Positions 1 to 8,613 of a stretch of DNA of 64,000 nucleotides are shown here, one piece after another. The stretch's first letter is position 1, and every line of letters starts with the position of its first letter. Under the pieces are notes generated by a model. It was given only the letters and a program-made list of their open reading frames with translations, ran no database searches and was not told where the DNA came from. A program made the translations under genes and the position numbers. The stretch lies in contig NZ_CP022098.1 of the NCBI RefSeq assembly GCF_002305875.1, forward strand, positions 5,084,001 to 5,148,000, written 5' to 3'. Origin of the DNA: Cystobacter fuscus (lineage in GTDB: Bacteria; Myxococcota; Myxococcia; Myxococcales; Myxococcaceae).

Positions 1-397
1 TCCCTGGCTGCCCGCGGCCCTGCTCGTGCTGCTGTACGCGTATGCCGGGACGGCCGAGTCCCTGCTCCGCCCCCTCGTGGCCACGCCGGTGAGGGTGGCA
101 GTGCTGGCGCTCGCCCTGATGGTGGCCGCCATGCCCCACCTGGTGAGCATCTACCGCTCCAACGAGCTGCTCAACGCGCTGTTCGTCGACAAGGGGATGT
201 GCCCCGGGCCGGACTCTCCGGAAACCTTCGCGCAGTACTGGCGCTGCCTCCGGGCCGAGGCCTGGACCCACCCACCGATCCTGCTGCACGCGTACCGCAT
301 GGTCCCCACCACGGGCATGCCCAAGCGCGCGCTGTGGTATCCCGCCCTGCTGGCGCTCGGCTGCGTGTGGCTGCGGCGCTCGGCACGCGTCTCGTAG
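1..397 (+). CDS. C-terminal part of an integral membrane protein (partial)
   Basis: The reading frame is open from the first bases of the window, so the gene starts upstream. About 130 residues are visible, with three hydrophobic stretches (near the edge, around window bases 80-140, and at 330-375). Between the last two lies a soluble loop rich in Cys, Trp and Pro (around bases 170-300). It ends with a basic tail and a TAG at 395-397. The layout fits the last membrane helices and a periplasmic loop of a multi-pass protein such as a membrane glycosyltransferase, but no family motif is visible and I do not assign a function. Confidence 0.5.
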   Translation, partial: PWLPAALLVLLYAYAGTAESLLRPLVATPVRVAVLALALMVAAMPHLVSIYRSNELLNALFVDKGMCPGPDSPETFAQYWRCLRAEAWTHPPILLHAYRMVPTTGMPKRALWYPALLALGCVWLRRSARVS

Positions 398-469
398 CGG
401 AGACGGGGAGAGGACAGCAGCCGTCGTCTCCACCGGTCCCACTGGCGCGGTTGGGTTCTGCTAGAGTCG

Positions 470-2419
470 GTGACTTCGGAGGTCTACGTCCTGGTCATCT
501 GCCTGCCCGAACCCGGCGCCATGGTGGGCGCCTATCGAATCATCGAGAAGCTGGGCCGGGGAGGCTCGGGCCACGTCTACAAGGCGGAGCGGGGCGGGCG
601 CTTCTACGCCATCAAGGTGCTCGACACCCTGGAGGAGGGCGGCTGGTCCCGGCGCGAGCTCGCGGCCATGTTGCGGCTGTCCCTGGACAACGTGGTGCGC
701 TTCAAGTCGTTCGACCGGTGGCCGGACGCGGAGGTGGGCTACCCGTGCATCGTCATGGAGTTCGTCCCCGGCCTGTCGCTGGAGGACTGGGCACGGCGCC
801 TCAATCCCCCGGTGCGCGCCGTGCTGACCGTCTTCCACAAGGTGGTGATGGCGCTGGAGGACATCTTCGAGCTCGGGGTGCTGCACCGGGACATCAAGGC
901 GTCCAACATCCTCATCCGGGAGCCCGATGGCGAGCCGGTGTTGATCGACTTCGGCTTCAGCGCCGTGCGGGGAGACCTGACGCGGACGGTGCCGGGCCTG
1001 CTGCCGCCGGGAACGCCGGAGTACCGCAGCCCCGAGGCCGTGCGCTTCGCCCGGGGCGAGACCGGAGCGCTGACGTACACGTATGGCCTGTCCGACGAGC
1101 TGTGGGCGGCGGGGGTGCTGCTGTACTGGCTGCTCACGGACACGCTGCCCTTCGGCTCCCGGAACACGCCGGGGTTGAATGACCGCATCCGTCTGGAGAC
1201 GCCCCTGGCGCCTCATGTGCTCAACCCCCGGGTTCCCGAGGCGGTCGGCCGGCTGTGTCTGCGCATGTTGGAGAAGGAGCCCCGGGCACGGTTTCAAACC
1301 CACGAGGCGCTCCTCGTGGCGTTGGAGGAGCTGCTCGCGGGCTCCGAGGGGGAGGTGAGCTGGGACCAGCCGTTGATCGACCCCGGGCCGCCACGGCTGG
1401 AGGGGGAGGGCGGCTCGGACCCGGAGGGAGAGGAGAGCGGGTTTCCGGAGCGGGCGCCCGGGCGCCGGCGGGGGCGGGGGGCGTGGGAAGCGCGAGCCGG
1501 GCCAGGGGCTCTTCCGGCCGGGGAGATGGCCTCGCGGGTACGCTCGGTGGCGGAGCCCACTGGGGGGCAGGGCGTGCCGGGCGGGAAGGAGACACCTCGA
1601 TGGACGTGGAGGTGGGTGCTCCTGGGGCTCGTGCTCGCGGTCTGCGCCGTGGCGCTCTGGCATCGAGCCTTCGCCCCACCTGTCACGTCCACCCAGGGGT
1701 GGGAAACGGAACAGGCTGTGTTTGTCCATGAAATGGCGCGGGCGGGGGAGCCATCCCAAGCTCAACCGGACGCGGCGCCTGACAGGGCACAACCCCCCGC
1801 GTCATCCCAGACACCCATGTCCCATTCCGCCGATGTGCATCAGACACCCTCCTGGCAGTCCAATCCTCCCCGCGGTGGGGCGGGGCGTTCCTGCTGGAAG
1901 ACGGCCGCCCTGGGCGCCCTGGCCGGTGCGGCACTCGAAGGCTGCACGGGCGCGACGGCGCCCCAGGTGCGCCCCTCGCCTCCCCCCGTCATCGAGTGCC
2001 CTGCTGGCTGGCAAGACACCCACGAGCTGTTTGGACTGGAGCGCATGAATGTCACGGCCGTGCAGTTGGGGAGGGACGGGGTGATTGGAAAAAGTGTCGA
2101 GGTCAAGGAGGGCCCCTTCACCGTGGTGTTGGACGAGACCTGGAATGAGATGCCTCGAGGCACGGTGTTCACCGGGACATTGAAGTTTGGAGAGAACAGG
2201 TTTGGAAAGGACCGGATCTTCGCCCGCTTCGATGAGGCCCGGACGCCGCAGGGGCGGCGCCACCCGCTCTGCGCTCAAGCCTATCTCTACTCGGAAGCCG
2301 ACTTTTGTGAGCACTCGGGAGCGGGCTATTGCCCGGCGCCAGGCAGTACCCCAGGCCATTGGCGGCTCCATGAGCGTTTCTATGTGGCGCCGACGAAGAG
2401 CTTCGGGGAAGAGGAATGA
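470..2419 (+). CDS. Membrane-anchored Ser/Thr protein kinase
   Basis: Eukaryotic-type kinase, about 649 aa from the GTG at 470; an ATG at 521 just before the kinase fold is an alternative start. Visible landmarks are the glycine loop GRGGSG (about residues 29-34), the ATP lysine in YAIKVL (about 49), the catalytic HRDIKASN (about 139), DFG (about 159) and the P+1 segment GTPEYRSPE. All catalytic residues are present, so it should be active. A Pro/Glu/Arg-rich linker follows, then one transmembrane helix near residues 380-400. The roughly 250-residue tail has no family I recognise and should lie outside the cytoplasm. The stop overlaps the next start (ATGA), which implies translational coupling to the secreted DUF2381 protein. 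Confidence 0.9.
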   Translation: MTSEVYVLVICLPEPGAMVGAYRIIEKLGRGGSGHVYKAERGGRFYAIKVLDTLEEGGWSRRELAAMLRLSLDNVVRFKSFDRWPDAEVGYPCIVMEFVPGLSLEDWARRLNPPVRAVLTVFHKVVMALEDIFELGVLHRDIKASNILIREPDGEPVLIDFGFSAVRGDLTRTVPGLLPPGTPEYRSPEAVRFARGETGALTYTYGLSDELWAAGVLLYWLLTDTLPFGSRNTPGLNDRIRLETPLAPHVLNPRVPEAVGRLCLRMLEKEPRARFQTHEALLVALEELLAGSEGEVSWDQPLIDPGPPRLEGEGGSDPEGEESGFPERAPGRRRGRGAWEARAGPGALPAGEMASRVRSVAEPTGGQGVPGGKETPRWTWRWVLLGLVLAVCAVALWHRAFAPPVTSTQGWETEQAVFVHEMARAGEPSQAQPDAAPDRAQPPASSQTPMSHSADVHQTPSWQSNPPRGGAGRSCWKTAALGALAGAALEGCTGATAPQVRPSPPPVIECPAGWQDTHELFGLERMNVTAVQLGRDGVIGKSVEVKEGPFTVVLDETWNEMPRGTVFTGTLKFGENRFGKDRIFARFDEARTPQGRRHPLCAQAYLYSEADFCEHSGAGYCPAPGSTPGHWRLHERFYVAPTKSFGEEE

Positions 2420-3318
2420 CCCGCGGCGTCCTCCTGGGTCTGCTCTTGCTCTCGGATCGTGTGCGAGCCGCTGAACCGGAGCGGGTTCCCGGCTGTGTCA
2501 TGTCCTCTCGGGTGGACCTGGGGGAAGCATCCACCCGAGCCGTGCCCGAGGTGTGCGTCAGCCCGGACCAGCCGACCACGTTGGTTTTCGACTCCCCCAT
2601 CGCATGGGGCACCGTGAAAGTTGCACCGGAAGAACGATTGGCTGACTGGGCTCAGGGAAGAGAAGGCCGGAGTGTCATGGTGCTTCCCCGAGCGGATCTC
2701 CTGGTGGGTGAGCGCGTCAAGCTCACGGTGCGCTTCGTGGGGGACTCGGAGCCGGCCCGGGCGGAGTTCTGGCTGGTGGGCCATCTCGCCCAGGGGGCGC
2801 GAAGGGTGGAAGTGTTCCGTCATGAGCGCCCTCCGGAGGGAGCCTGGCGGCAGGTCGCTGAAGCGAGGGCCGAAGTGCGTCAATGCCAGCAAGACAAGGC
2901 GCGTCTTCTGGTGGAGCGAGCGGCTCCACGTGGACTCATGGGGACCGCATGGCTGGAGCGAGATAGGGACAGGCGATTGACGGATATCTCTGGAGACTTC
3001 CGCCAGGACCCCGGAAGCGCGCTCCTCATCACGAAGGCCAAGAGCTATCGCCATGCGGAGAGTGTGGCGGTCCGGGTCCATTTCTCGAGCGGCGCTTCCG
3101 CTCCCTGGCGTGCAGTGGGCGCCGTGTTGACGGATGGCTCGAGAAGCCAACTCGAACTGTTGGTGTGGCAGGAGGAGCCGCTCGCGCCGAGGGGCTCGGG
3201 TGTGGTCGTGGTCGGTGCCCAACGGGCTCCCGCGCGATTGCGCTGCCCCTGTGACCTCGAACTTTGGGAAGAGGGGAGGGCTCGCACCGTCACCTTGAGG
3301 CAGGTGACCTTCCCCTGA
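2416..3318 (+). CDS. DUF2381 family secreted protein
   Basis: About 300 aa with an N-terminal signal sequence (basic MTR, a Leu-rich core, cleavage after RVRAAE). The text around residues 45-60, with VCVSPDQPTTLVFDSPI, is typical of the myxobacterial paralogous DUF2381 family (TIGR02268 type, from memory). Members are secreted, of unknown biochemical role, and often sit directly behind a membrane Ser/Thr kinase. Here the gene overlaps the kinase by the ATGA motif, so the two are probably co-translated. My inference is that it is an extracytoplasmic partner of the kinase tail. Only two or so Cys pairs are present and no catalytic motif is seen. Confidence 0.8.
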   Translation: MTRGVLLGLLLLSDRVRAAEPERVPGCVMSSRVDLGEASTRAVPEVCVSPDQPTTLVFDSPIAWGTVKVAPEERLADWAQGREGRSVMVLPRADLLVGERVKLTVRFVGDSEPARAEFWLVGHLAQGARRVEVFRHERPPEGAWRQVAEARAEVRQCQQDKARLLVERAAPRGLMGTAWLERDRDRRLTDISGDFRQDPGSALLITKAKSYRHAESVAVRVHFSSGASAPWRAVGAVLTDGSRSQLELLVWQEEPLAPRGSGVVVVGAQRAPARLRCPCDLELWEEGRARTVTLRQVTFP

Positions 3319-3572
3319 GCGGAGTCGTTCTCTCGCGTGGCTTCTGAACACGAGCTCGATACGGCCCGGTCTATCAGCCCGTACATCGTCTCGAGGCCCA
3401 CGTAGCCCATCAGGAGGAGGGTCATGCCGGCAGCCAAGGCCTTGCTCGTTGGCTCAGGCACGACCCACATCATGCATGACTCGTAGCCGTCACTCGTCGT
3501 GAGGTGGGCCCCGGGGGCACCCGTGACGCAGGCGGACTGAAGGAAGAGCAAGAGAAGAAACCAGCCGCCCAT
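3045..3572 (-). CDS. Hypothetical small lipoprotein, tail overlaps DUF2381 gene
   Basis: A reverse frame with a convincing lipoprotein start: MGGWFLLLLFLQSAC from the ATG at 3572, with a lipobox ending in Cys about residue 15. It continues with a second hydrophobic segment (about residues 40-65). The frame runs on to 3045, so its last 90 codons are antisense to the 3' end of the DUF2381 gene. A 274-bp tail-to-tail overlap is unusual, so either the C-terminal end is spurious (the true stop lost by frameshift) or the protein has an unusual tail. The first 85 residues look coding and the rest are doubtful. Function unknown. Confidence 0.4.
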   Translation of the reverse strand: MGGWFLLLLFLQSACVTGAPGAHLTTSDGYESCMMWVVPEPTSKALAAGMTLLLMGYVGLETMYGLIDRAVSSSCSEATRENDSAQGKVTCLKVTVRALPSSQSSRSQGQRNRAGARWAPTTTTPEPLGASGSSCHTNSSSWLLEPSVNTAPTARQGAEAPLEKWTRTATLSAWR

Positions 3573-3737
3573 CACGGGGCGTGGCCGTGCGCCAGGTGGA
3601 CGCGGACCGACAGGACGGGTGGACACGACACACCTCCAGTGGCGACGAGGGGGGCGAGTCGTCGCGCTGGAATCAAACGGAGATTCGAGTGTGCCCGTCA
3701 AATCCACCGCGGATGCTCGCCGCGGCTGCCCGTGTCC

Positions 3738-4931
3738 TCAGGACACGCCGTAGTCTGGCAGGGTGATGGCCTCGGCGGGGGGCGTCAGGAGCCGGCCGAG
3801 GAGCTGGCGCACTCCGGGCGCGGTGGCGAAGCGCAGCACGGTGTGGCTCAGGGCGATGCCGGTCCGGGTCTTCGGATTGGCGATCCTCGGTGCCATCGAG
3901 GGGACATCCTGGGCCCGCGCGACGTAGGGGCGCATCACCCGCTCGTAGGCCGCGAACGCCTCGGCATGGTCCGCATGCCGGGAGAGCTCTCCCGCGAGGA
4001 CGTAGGCGCCCACCAGCGCCAGGCTCGTCCCCATGCCGCTGATGGGCGAGGCGCAATAGGCGGCATCGCCCACCAGCGCCACCCGCCCTCGCGACCAGCG
4101 GGGCATGCGCACCTGGCCAATCGCCTCGAAGTAGAAGTCCGTCGTCCCGGCGAGGCCCGCCAGGGCCCGGGGCACCTGCCACCCGGCATCGGCGAACACC
4201 CGCCGGAGCACGTCCTTCTGCTCGTCCTGTCCGAGCCGTTCATAGCCGCGGGGCGGACTGAGGAACGTCATCAAGGCCCGGGTCGTGCCGACGTTGTCCG
4301 GCCGCAGGACCAGGCTGCGGCTGCCCGGGGCGTTGTACCAGCGCGCCCAGTTGTCATCCGACGGCTCCCGGGGAATCGTGAAGTAGGCGATGTAGAGGCC
4401 CAGCGAGCGGATCCTCGCCTCGTCCCCGAACACGAGCTGCCGCGTCTTCGAGCCGATTCCATCCGCGGCGATGACGAGATCGAACTCGCGCTCGGGGCCG
4501 TGGAGGAAGCCCACCCGGACCCGATCGCCGGTCTCGGTGAGGGAGGCCACCCGATCGCCGAAAAGGTACTCGGTGTCCTCCCGTGTGGCGTCGTAGAGGA
4601 CCTGGGCGAACTCGCCGCGCAGGATCTCCAGCTCGGCTGTCGGTCCCTTGCCGTCCAGCGACTCGGAGCTGATGCGCGCCTTCACCCGCCCCTCCGAGTC
4701 CACGAAGGCGAGGCCCGCCTCATGGGTCGTCCGGGCGCGGATCGCCTGCTCGAGGTTCATCCGGCGCACGACCTCCTGCCCCGCGCCGCGCACGTCCACG
4801 GACTGACCCCCGGTGCGCAGTTCCGGGGCCCGCTCGACGATGACCGGGCGCAGACCGTGGCGTTTCAACCAGAACGCGAGCGCCGGACCGGCGATGCTGG
4901 CTCCGCAGATGAGGACGGTTCGTTCGGCCAT
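3738..4931 (-). CDS. FAD-dependent monooxygenase (aromatic hydroxylase-like)
   Basis: A class A flavoprotein monooxygenase of 397 aa, the normal length. Its three family signatures are visible: the ADP-binding start VLICGASIAGPALA (about residues 6-19), the DG-type motif AADGIGSKTR (about 155-165), and the GD motif RVALVGDAAYCASP (about 285-298). The nearest known relatives are TetX-like and PHBH-like oxidoreductases that hydroxylate small aromatic or polyketide substrates with NAD(P)H and oxygen. The substrate cannot be read from sequence. It lies 50 bp downstream of a MarR-type regulator in the same direction, so the two probably form one operon induced by an aromatic compound or drug. Confidence 0.88.
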   Translation of the reverse strand: MAERTVLICGASIAGPALAFWLKRHGLRPVIVERAPELRTGGQSVDVRGAGQEVVRRMNLEQAIRARTTHEAGLAFVDSEGRVKARISSESLDGKGPTAELEILRGEFAQVLYDATREDTEYLFGDRVASLTETGDRVRVGFLHGPEREFDLVIAADGIGSKTRQLVFGDEARIRSLGLYIAYFTIPREPSDDNWARWYNAPGSRSLVLRPDNVGTTRALMTFLSPPRGYERLGQDEQKDVLRRVFADAGWQVPRALAGLAGTTDFYFEAIGQVRMPRWSRGRVALVGDAAYCASPISGMGTSLALVGAYVLAGELSRHADHAEAFAAYERVMRPYVARAQDVPSMAPRIANPKTRTGIALSHTVLRFATAPGVRQLLGRLLTPPAEAITLPDYGVS

Positions 4932-4981
4932 GGGGTGGGTTCCTTTTCGTGCCGCGGGTGGGGAATGCGTACGGCGGGCGC

Positions 4982-5485
4982 TCAGGTGCCGGCGGGGCGC
5001 TCGAGCGCGGTGACATAGACGTCGATGATCTGGCCGAGGAACCGCTCGACCACGGCGCGGTCGGCCTCGCTCAGCCCGGCCACGACCGCGTCCAGGCTCT
5101 CGAGCATCGGCGTCAATTGCTGGATGACCCGGGCGACGGACGCCTCGACCGGGACGACGAGCACCTTGCGGCGGTCCGTGGCGTCCCGTTCGCGCGAGAC
5201 GTGTCCGGCCCGCTCCAGTCGATCGACGATGTGCGTGCTGGCCGCGGTCGTCACCTCCAGGCGCGAGGCCAGGTCGCTGGGGGTCAACGGCCCGTTGGAG
5301 ATCAGATGCTCCATGGCGGAGAGATCCGTCAGGTTGACGCCCAGGTGCTCGCCCAGGCGCTGCTCGATCCTCCGCGTGAGGAGCGAGACGAGCCGCAGGC
5401 GATCGCCGATTTCACCTCCCGCGAGCAGCAACCGCTCCAGATCAGCTCCCTCGGGCGGACCCGGGGGCAGACGACCTTTCGCCAT
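4982..5485 (-). CDS. MarR family transcriptional regulator
   Basis: 167 aa, typical MarR length. The winged-helix core is clear: a helix with LTDLSAMEHL, the recognition region LTPSDLASRLEVTTAAST, and the wing RDATDRRKVLV with the conserved D-x-R pair. The N-terminal 25 residues are less conserved, and the C-terminal helix should dimerise. It is the first gene of a two-gene unit with the flavin monooxygenase. The usual model is autorepression relieved by a phenolic ligand. A promoter and a palindrome-like site lie directly upstream (5505-5558). Confidence 0.92.
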   Translation of the reverse strand: MAKGRLPPGPPEGADLERLLLAGGEIGDRLRLVSLLTRRIEQRLGEHLGVNLTDLSAMEHLISNGPLTPSDLASRLEVTTAASTHIVDRLERAGHVSRERDATDRRKVLVVPVEASVARVIQQLTPMLESLDAVVAGLSEADRAVVERFLGQIIDVYVTALERPAGT

Positions 5486-5504
5486 GGCATCCTCAAGATT
5501 GATT

Positions 5505-5558
5505 GAATTAGTTAGCTATCAATTAGATTGAATATAATGACCATTAGCCAAGGGGCAA
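5505..5558 (-). promoter_or_regulatory. Predicted promoter and MarR operator
   Basis: An AT-rich island in otherwise very GC-rich DNA. Read on the minus strand it has a -35 TTGCCC (5553-5558), a 16-bp spacer and a -10 TATATT (5531-5536). Just downstream is an imperfect palindrome centred on TTAGCTA (about 5508-5525) with flanking AATTAG and CAATTAG arms. MarR operators are commonly TAG/CTA-rich palindromes over the transcription start, so this is the likely autoregulatory site. The box positions are read directly; their function is inferred. Confidence 0.5.
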
Positions 5559-5692
5559 GGGAATCCGAGCAGGGGCGGATTCGTCCCGAGAGCGGGGGAG
5601 ACCCACCAGGTCCGTTCCCAAGGCCTCCCGGTGTGCATCCCGCCAGGTCGTGGCGCTAACCTGGTGCGCGGACGTGCCCCGGTGAAAGGCTC

Positions 5693-6583
5693 ATGGCGAA
5701 GGCGATCTTCACGACCTCGGAGAGTTCCGCGTACGACGACCAGCCCGAGGTCCGTTACCACTTTCCGAAGATGTACCTGCGCCAGGCCGAGGCCGCCGTC
5801 GGCGACCTGATCCTCTACTACGAGCCTCGCCGCACCCAGGGGCCCCGGAGCACCACGGGTCGTCAGGCCTACTTCGCCGTGGCCCGGCTCCAGCGCGTGG
5901 AGCGGGACGAGGCCAGAGCCGACCACTACTACGCCTACGTCGAGGACTATCTCGAGTTCGATCGCCCGGTGCCCTTCCGGGAAGGAGACCTGTACTACGA
6001 GGGCGCCTTGCGCAAGCCGGACGGCAGCACCAACAAGGGCGCCTTCGGCCGCGCGGTCCGCAACCTCGACGAGGCCGAGTTCGAGGCCATCCTGCGCGCG
6101 GGCTTCACGCGGGAACTCGAACCCTGGGAGCGGCTTGCCCCGGGGGTCGCGGAGCCCGCCATCACCTACGCGGAGCGGCCGATCCTCACCCAGGTGGTGT
6201 CGCGGCCCTTCCGGGACGAGGCCTTCCGCCGCCACGTGCGCGAGGCCTATGACAACACCTGCGCCGTGTCGGGGCTGCGGCTCATCAACGGCGGGGGACG
6301 CCCCGAGGTGCAGGCCGCGCACATCCAGCCGGTGGCCCGGCACGGACCGGACTCGGTGCGCAACGGCCTCGCCCTGACCGGCACCGTGCACTGGCTCTTC
6401 GATCGCGGGCTCATCTCCTTCAGTGACGACCACCGGCTCCTGGTGGCTCGTGGCGGACTCCCCGAGGGCGTGGGCGGGTTGATCCAACCCCATCGTCCCT
6501 TGCGACTACCCCAGCGGCAGGAGTGGTGGCCTCACGCCAGCTACCTGAAATTCCACCGGGAGCACGTCTTCAAGGGTCAGTGA
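5693..6583 (+). CDS. HNH endonuclease domain protein (HNH_2 type)
   Basis: 296 aa starting at an ATG preceded by an AAAGG element. The C-terminal half carries an HNH_2-like core: CAVSG, then EVQAAHIQP with the conserved His, then DSVRNGLALTG with the Asn, and VHWLFDRGLIS with a second His. The first half (about residues 1-170) is an uncharacterised Tyr- and Arg-rich region that could bind DNA or sense a ligand. Proteins of this shape are found near restriction and other defence loci, but no methylase or helicase partner is present here. It stands alone on the plus strand, divergent from marR. A role as a solitary defence nuclease is only a guess. Confidence 0.8.
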   Translation: MAKAIFTTSESSAYDDQPEVRYHFPKMYLRQAEAAVGDLILYYEPRRTQGPRSTTGRQAYFAVARLQRVERDEARADHYYAYVEDYLEFDRPVPFREGDLYYEGALRKPDGSTNKGAFGRAVRNLDEAEFEAILRAGFTRELEPWERLAPGVAEPAITYAERPILTQVVSRPFRDEAFRRHVREAYDNTCAVSGLRLINGGGRPEVQAAHIQPVARHGPDSVRNGLALTGTVHWLFDRGLISFSDDHRLLVARGGLPEGVGGLIQPHRPLRLPQRQEWWPHASYLKFHREHVFKGQ

Positions 6584-6614
6584 GTACTGGAGCACTCACG
6601 GTCACGAGTGGGGT

Positions 6615-7205
6615 TCACAGCGTCGTGGGGTCGAGGTCCTGACCCTCGAATTTGCCGATGGCCCACAGCGCCTCCTGCCGCAGCGTCCACATGCCCGGGC
6701 ATCTGGCGGTGTCGGTGGCCGCGATGAGCCGAAGCCTGGGCAGCACCTGGGCTTCCTCCATGCAGGTCAATGCGTAGATGCTCCAGAAGCGCACCTCGGG
6801 CGCCGGGTCCTCGAGTCCGCGCTCCAGCGCCTCCACGAGGCGTCGGTAGCGGCGCTGCCAGCGGTACCTGTATCCGGCGTAATGGCAGCCCAGCGCCTCG
6901 GCGGCCTGGGCCCGGATGTCGGGAGCCTCGTGCGGGTTGGCGAACACGCGGCGCAGGAGCACGAGGTGCCACGAAGCGAGGTTCGTGAACGAGAACTCAT
7001 ACAGCGCGGCCTGGCGTGGTTCGGGCGCACCCGGCGAGGAGCCCACCTGGGCCAGCAGCCGCAGTCCTTCGCGGGTCCGTGCGAGCGCTTTTGCGGCCTG
7101 CTGTGGATTCAGTTTGGGGTCACCGCCCCGGAGGGCTCGTTCGAGCATCGCCAGGCGTGCCGGATGAATCTCGCGTTTTCGCCATCGGTGTCGTGCCATC
7201 TTCAT
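6615..7205 (-). CDS. Hypothetical HEAT-like repeat protein
   Basis: 196 aa from the ATG at 7205, which has GGGAG five bases upstream. The sequence is helical and rich in Ala, Leu and Arg. Two or three segments (about residues 88-110, 120-150, 160-190) follow the HEAT/PBS-lyase pattern of D-x-x-x-x-x-R-x-x-A-x-x-A-L-G. Such repeats normally form a protein-binding solenoid. There is no signal peptide, so it should be cytoplasmic. It heads a run of minus-strand hypothetical genes, but gaps over 40 bp argue against tight coupling. No specific function is claimed. Confidence 0.65.
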   Translation of the reverse strand: MKMARHRWRKREIHPARLAMLERALRGGDPKLNPQQAAKALARTREGLRLLAQVGSSPGAPEPRQAALYEFSFTNLASWHLVLLRRVFANPHEAPDIRAQAAEALGCHYAGYRYRWQRRYRRLVEALERGLEDPAPEVRFWSIYALTCMEEAQVLPRLRLIAATDTARCPGMWTLRQEALWAIGKFEGQDLDPTTL

Positions 7206-7245
7206 GGACTCCCTGGGCCGTTGATGTTTACCGCGTCAACCATGC

Positions 7246-7722
7246 CTACCGGGCACGTACCTTCTGGAGCACGGAGCGGCGCGGCCAGTGATCGGACCCC
7301 TCGCGGTGGTTCTCCGAGAGGCTCCGCTCCCGCTTCCACCGCAGGGGGGCTGCCTCACGCGCCAGGGTGCGTCGCAGCAGGGCCTCGCCCTCGGAGCGCG
7401 GCGGTCGACGGGCGAGAAACGCGGGTACTTCGCTCAAGGTTTTCGGCCGGTAGCCGGGCCCATCGCATCCGCATGCGTGGTACGCGTAGCCGTGTTGGAA
7501 GAGCACTTCCACCTTGCGCCATTGGCGCGTGTCGCCCTGCTTCGGCGCCTGGAAGTCCCTCCCCATGCACGCCATGGGCTCGCCACACTGGGGGCACGTC
7601 ACCTCGTCAGGTGTACCCGAGGGTGGGGGCCGATGCGCGTCCCGAGGCCACTTGAAGCTCTTGTGGCATGAGAAGCAGGCGTAGTGCTGCTTGTAGGGTC
7701 CGTACATCCCGTATCGGCACAT
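7246..7722 (-). CDS. Hypothetical zinc-ribbon-like protein
   Basis: 158 aa. I place the start at the ATG at 7722 because an AGGAGG lies 8 bases upstream; a longer frame to 7929 has no such signal. The N-terminal half has Cys pairs: an ACFSCHK motif near residue 15, then VTCPQCGEPM near residue 41 and further Cys near residue 83 in HACGCDG. This suggests one four-Cys zinc site plus an extra pair. The C-terminal half is basic and Arg-rich. It could bind nucleic acid or a protein partner. I do not recognise the family. Confidence 0.6.
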   Translation of the reverse strand: MCRYGMYGPYKQHYACFSCHKSFKWPRDAHRPPPSGTPDEVTCPQCGEPMACMGRDFQAPKQGDTRQWRKVEVLFQHGYAYHACGCDGPGYRPKTLSEVPAFLARRPPRSEGEALLRRTLAREAAPLRWKRERSLSENHREGSDHWPRRSVLQKVRAR

Positions 7723-7831
7723 GGCGCGCTCCTCCTGGTGGCATTCTGAACGCGCGCCCCGGACGTTTCGGACTCCGCCTGCCTGACAAGACCCGGGGGG
7801 CTCGGAGGATGCACGGGCCAACCACCGAGGG

Positions 7832-8410
7832 TCACGGAGCGCGTCTCCGCCGGGGAGTTGTCGCTCTTGGGGGGTGAGCCACCTGAGGGTCATCAAGCCC
7901 CGCCAGTTGCCGGGCTCGCGCGAGAACACCCTCGATCTGCTCCCGTAGCTCGGGGGGTATTTTCCGAGAACGTGTTCGCCGCTCGATGCTGGCGAGAAGT
8001 TCCGCGGTCTTGCGTTTTCCCGCCAAGGAGTCCTTGCTGGCCCGCGCCGACCAACCGCAGACCAGCAGGCGGCAGTCCATCGAGGAATAACCGAGTTTCT
8101 CCATCCGCCGGAGGTACGGCGAGAACCCTCTCCATGGTCCCGAGCAGGTGATCATGAGCAAGTCCTCGGTGATTCGCCTCCGCATCTCCAATGTCTCGGA
8201 GGCAGTCTGTGCTTCGGCGATGATCCGCTTCTCGAGCTGCTTGTAGGCCCGGACTTTCTCCACGATGGGAGCGTCGCCTAGAGCGCGAAAGAGGTTTCCA
8301 CGTTCCTGTCCCCAGCGAAGGAATCGCTCCTGGGTTTCTCGCGTCAGAAGCCGGGGCATGGCAGGCGTGCTCCGTTCCATGTTGGCCGCTCGAAGATGAG
8401 GGAGATTCAT
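7832..8410 (-). CDS. Hypothetical helical protein
   Basis: Up to 192 aa. The ATG at 8359 (residue 18) has a better-placed GGAG upstream than the ATG at 8410, so the protein may be 175 aa. It is charged and predicted all-helical, with Arg/Glu-rich stretches (about residues 22-85) and a strongly basic C-terminus rich in Arg. No signal peptide or membrane segment. The 5' end lies 16 bp from the duplicated RND-tail repeat (8426-8603), so this gene probably marks the original neighbour of the efflux operon before the toxin-like module was inserted. Function unknown. Confidence 0.5.
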   Translation of the reverse strand: MNLPHLRAANMERSTPAMPRLLTRETQERFLRWGQERGNLFRALGDAPIVEKVRAYKQLEKRIIAEAQTASETLEMRRRITEDLLMITCSGPWRGFSPYLRRMEKLGYSSMDCRLLVCGWSARASKDSLAGKRKTAELLASIERRTRSRKIPPELREQIEGVLARARQLAGLDDPQVAHPPRATTPRRRRAP

Positions 8411-8425
8411 GGAGAAGTCGCCACC

Positions 8426-8603
8426 AAGGGCCCGTGCTGGCCTCCAAAAACAAACCGCGCCCCCTCCGTGAGGAGAGGACGCGGCGGGGAAACTCCAACC
8501 GTCGGCCGTGCTTCAGGGCGACGGAGCGGGGAGGGCGGGCTCCCCGTGGTGCGGCTGGGGCTCGGGCTTCGTCTCCCCCCGCAGCCGCTGCATCAACACA
8601 TAC
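8426..8603. repeat. 178-bp direct repeat, copy A (RND 3' end plus terminator)
   Basis: Matches 10628-10805 without gaps, with 5 mismatches by my count (about 97% identity). It contains the last 30 or so codons of the RND pump gene and its terminator, but the rest of the pump gene is absent, so this copy is non-functional as coding DNA. It sits 10 bp behind the stop of the gene at 8614-9084 and may now serve as that gene's transcription terminator. Confidence 0.95.
8455..8484 (-). terminator. Rho-independent terminator (duplicated copy)
   Basis: A GC-rich hairpin with arms CCGCG...CGCGG around a short GTGA loop. On the minus strand it is followed by a T-rich run (TTTGTTTTTGG). It is the duplicate of the pump operon terminator at 10657-10686 and lies downstream of the toxin-like/partner pair. 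Confidence 0.75.
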
Positions 8604-8613
8604 GAGCTCGAGG

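Noticed and set aside
4949-5506. 185-residue plus-strand frame over marR
   Set aside because: Shadow of the MarR gene, which has a clear winged-helix pattern and promoter.
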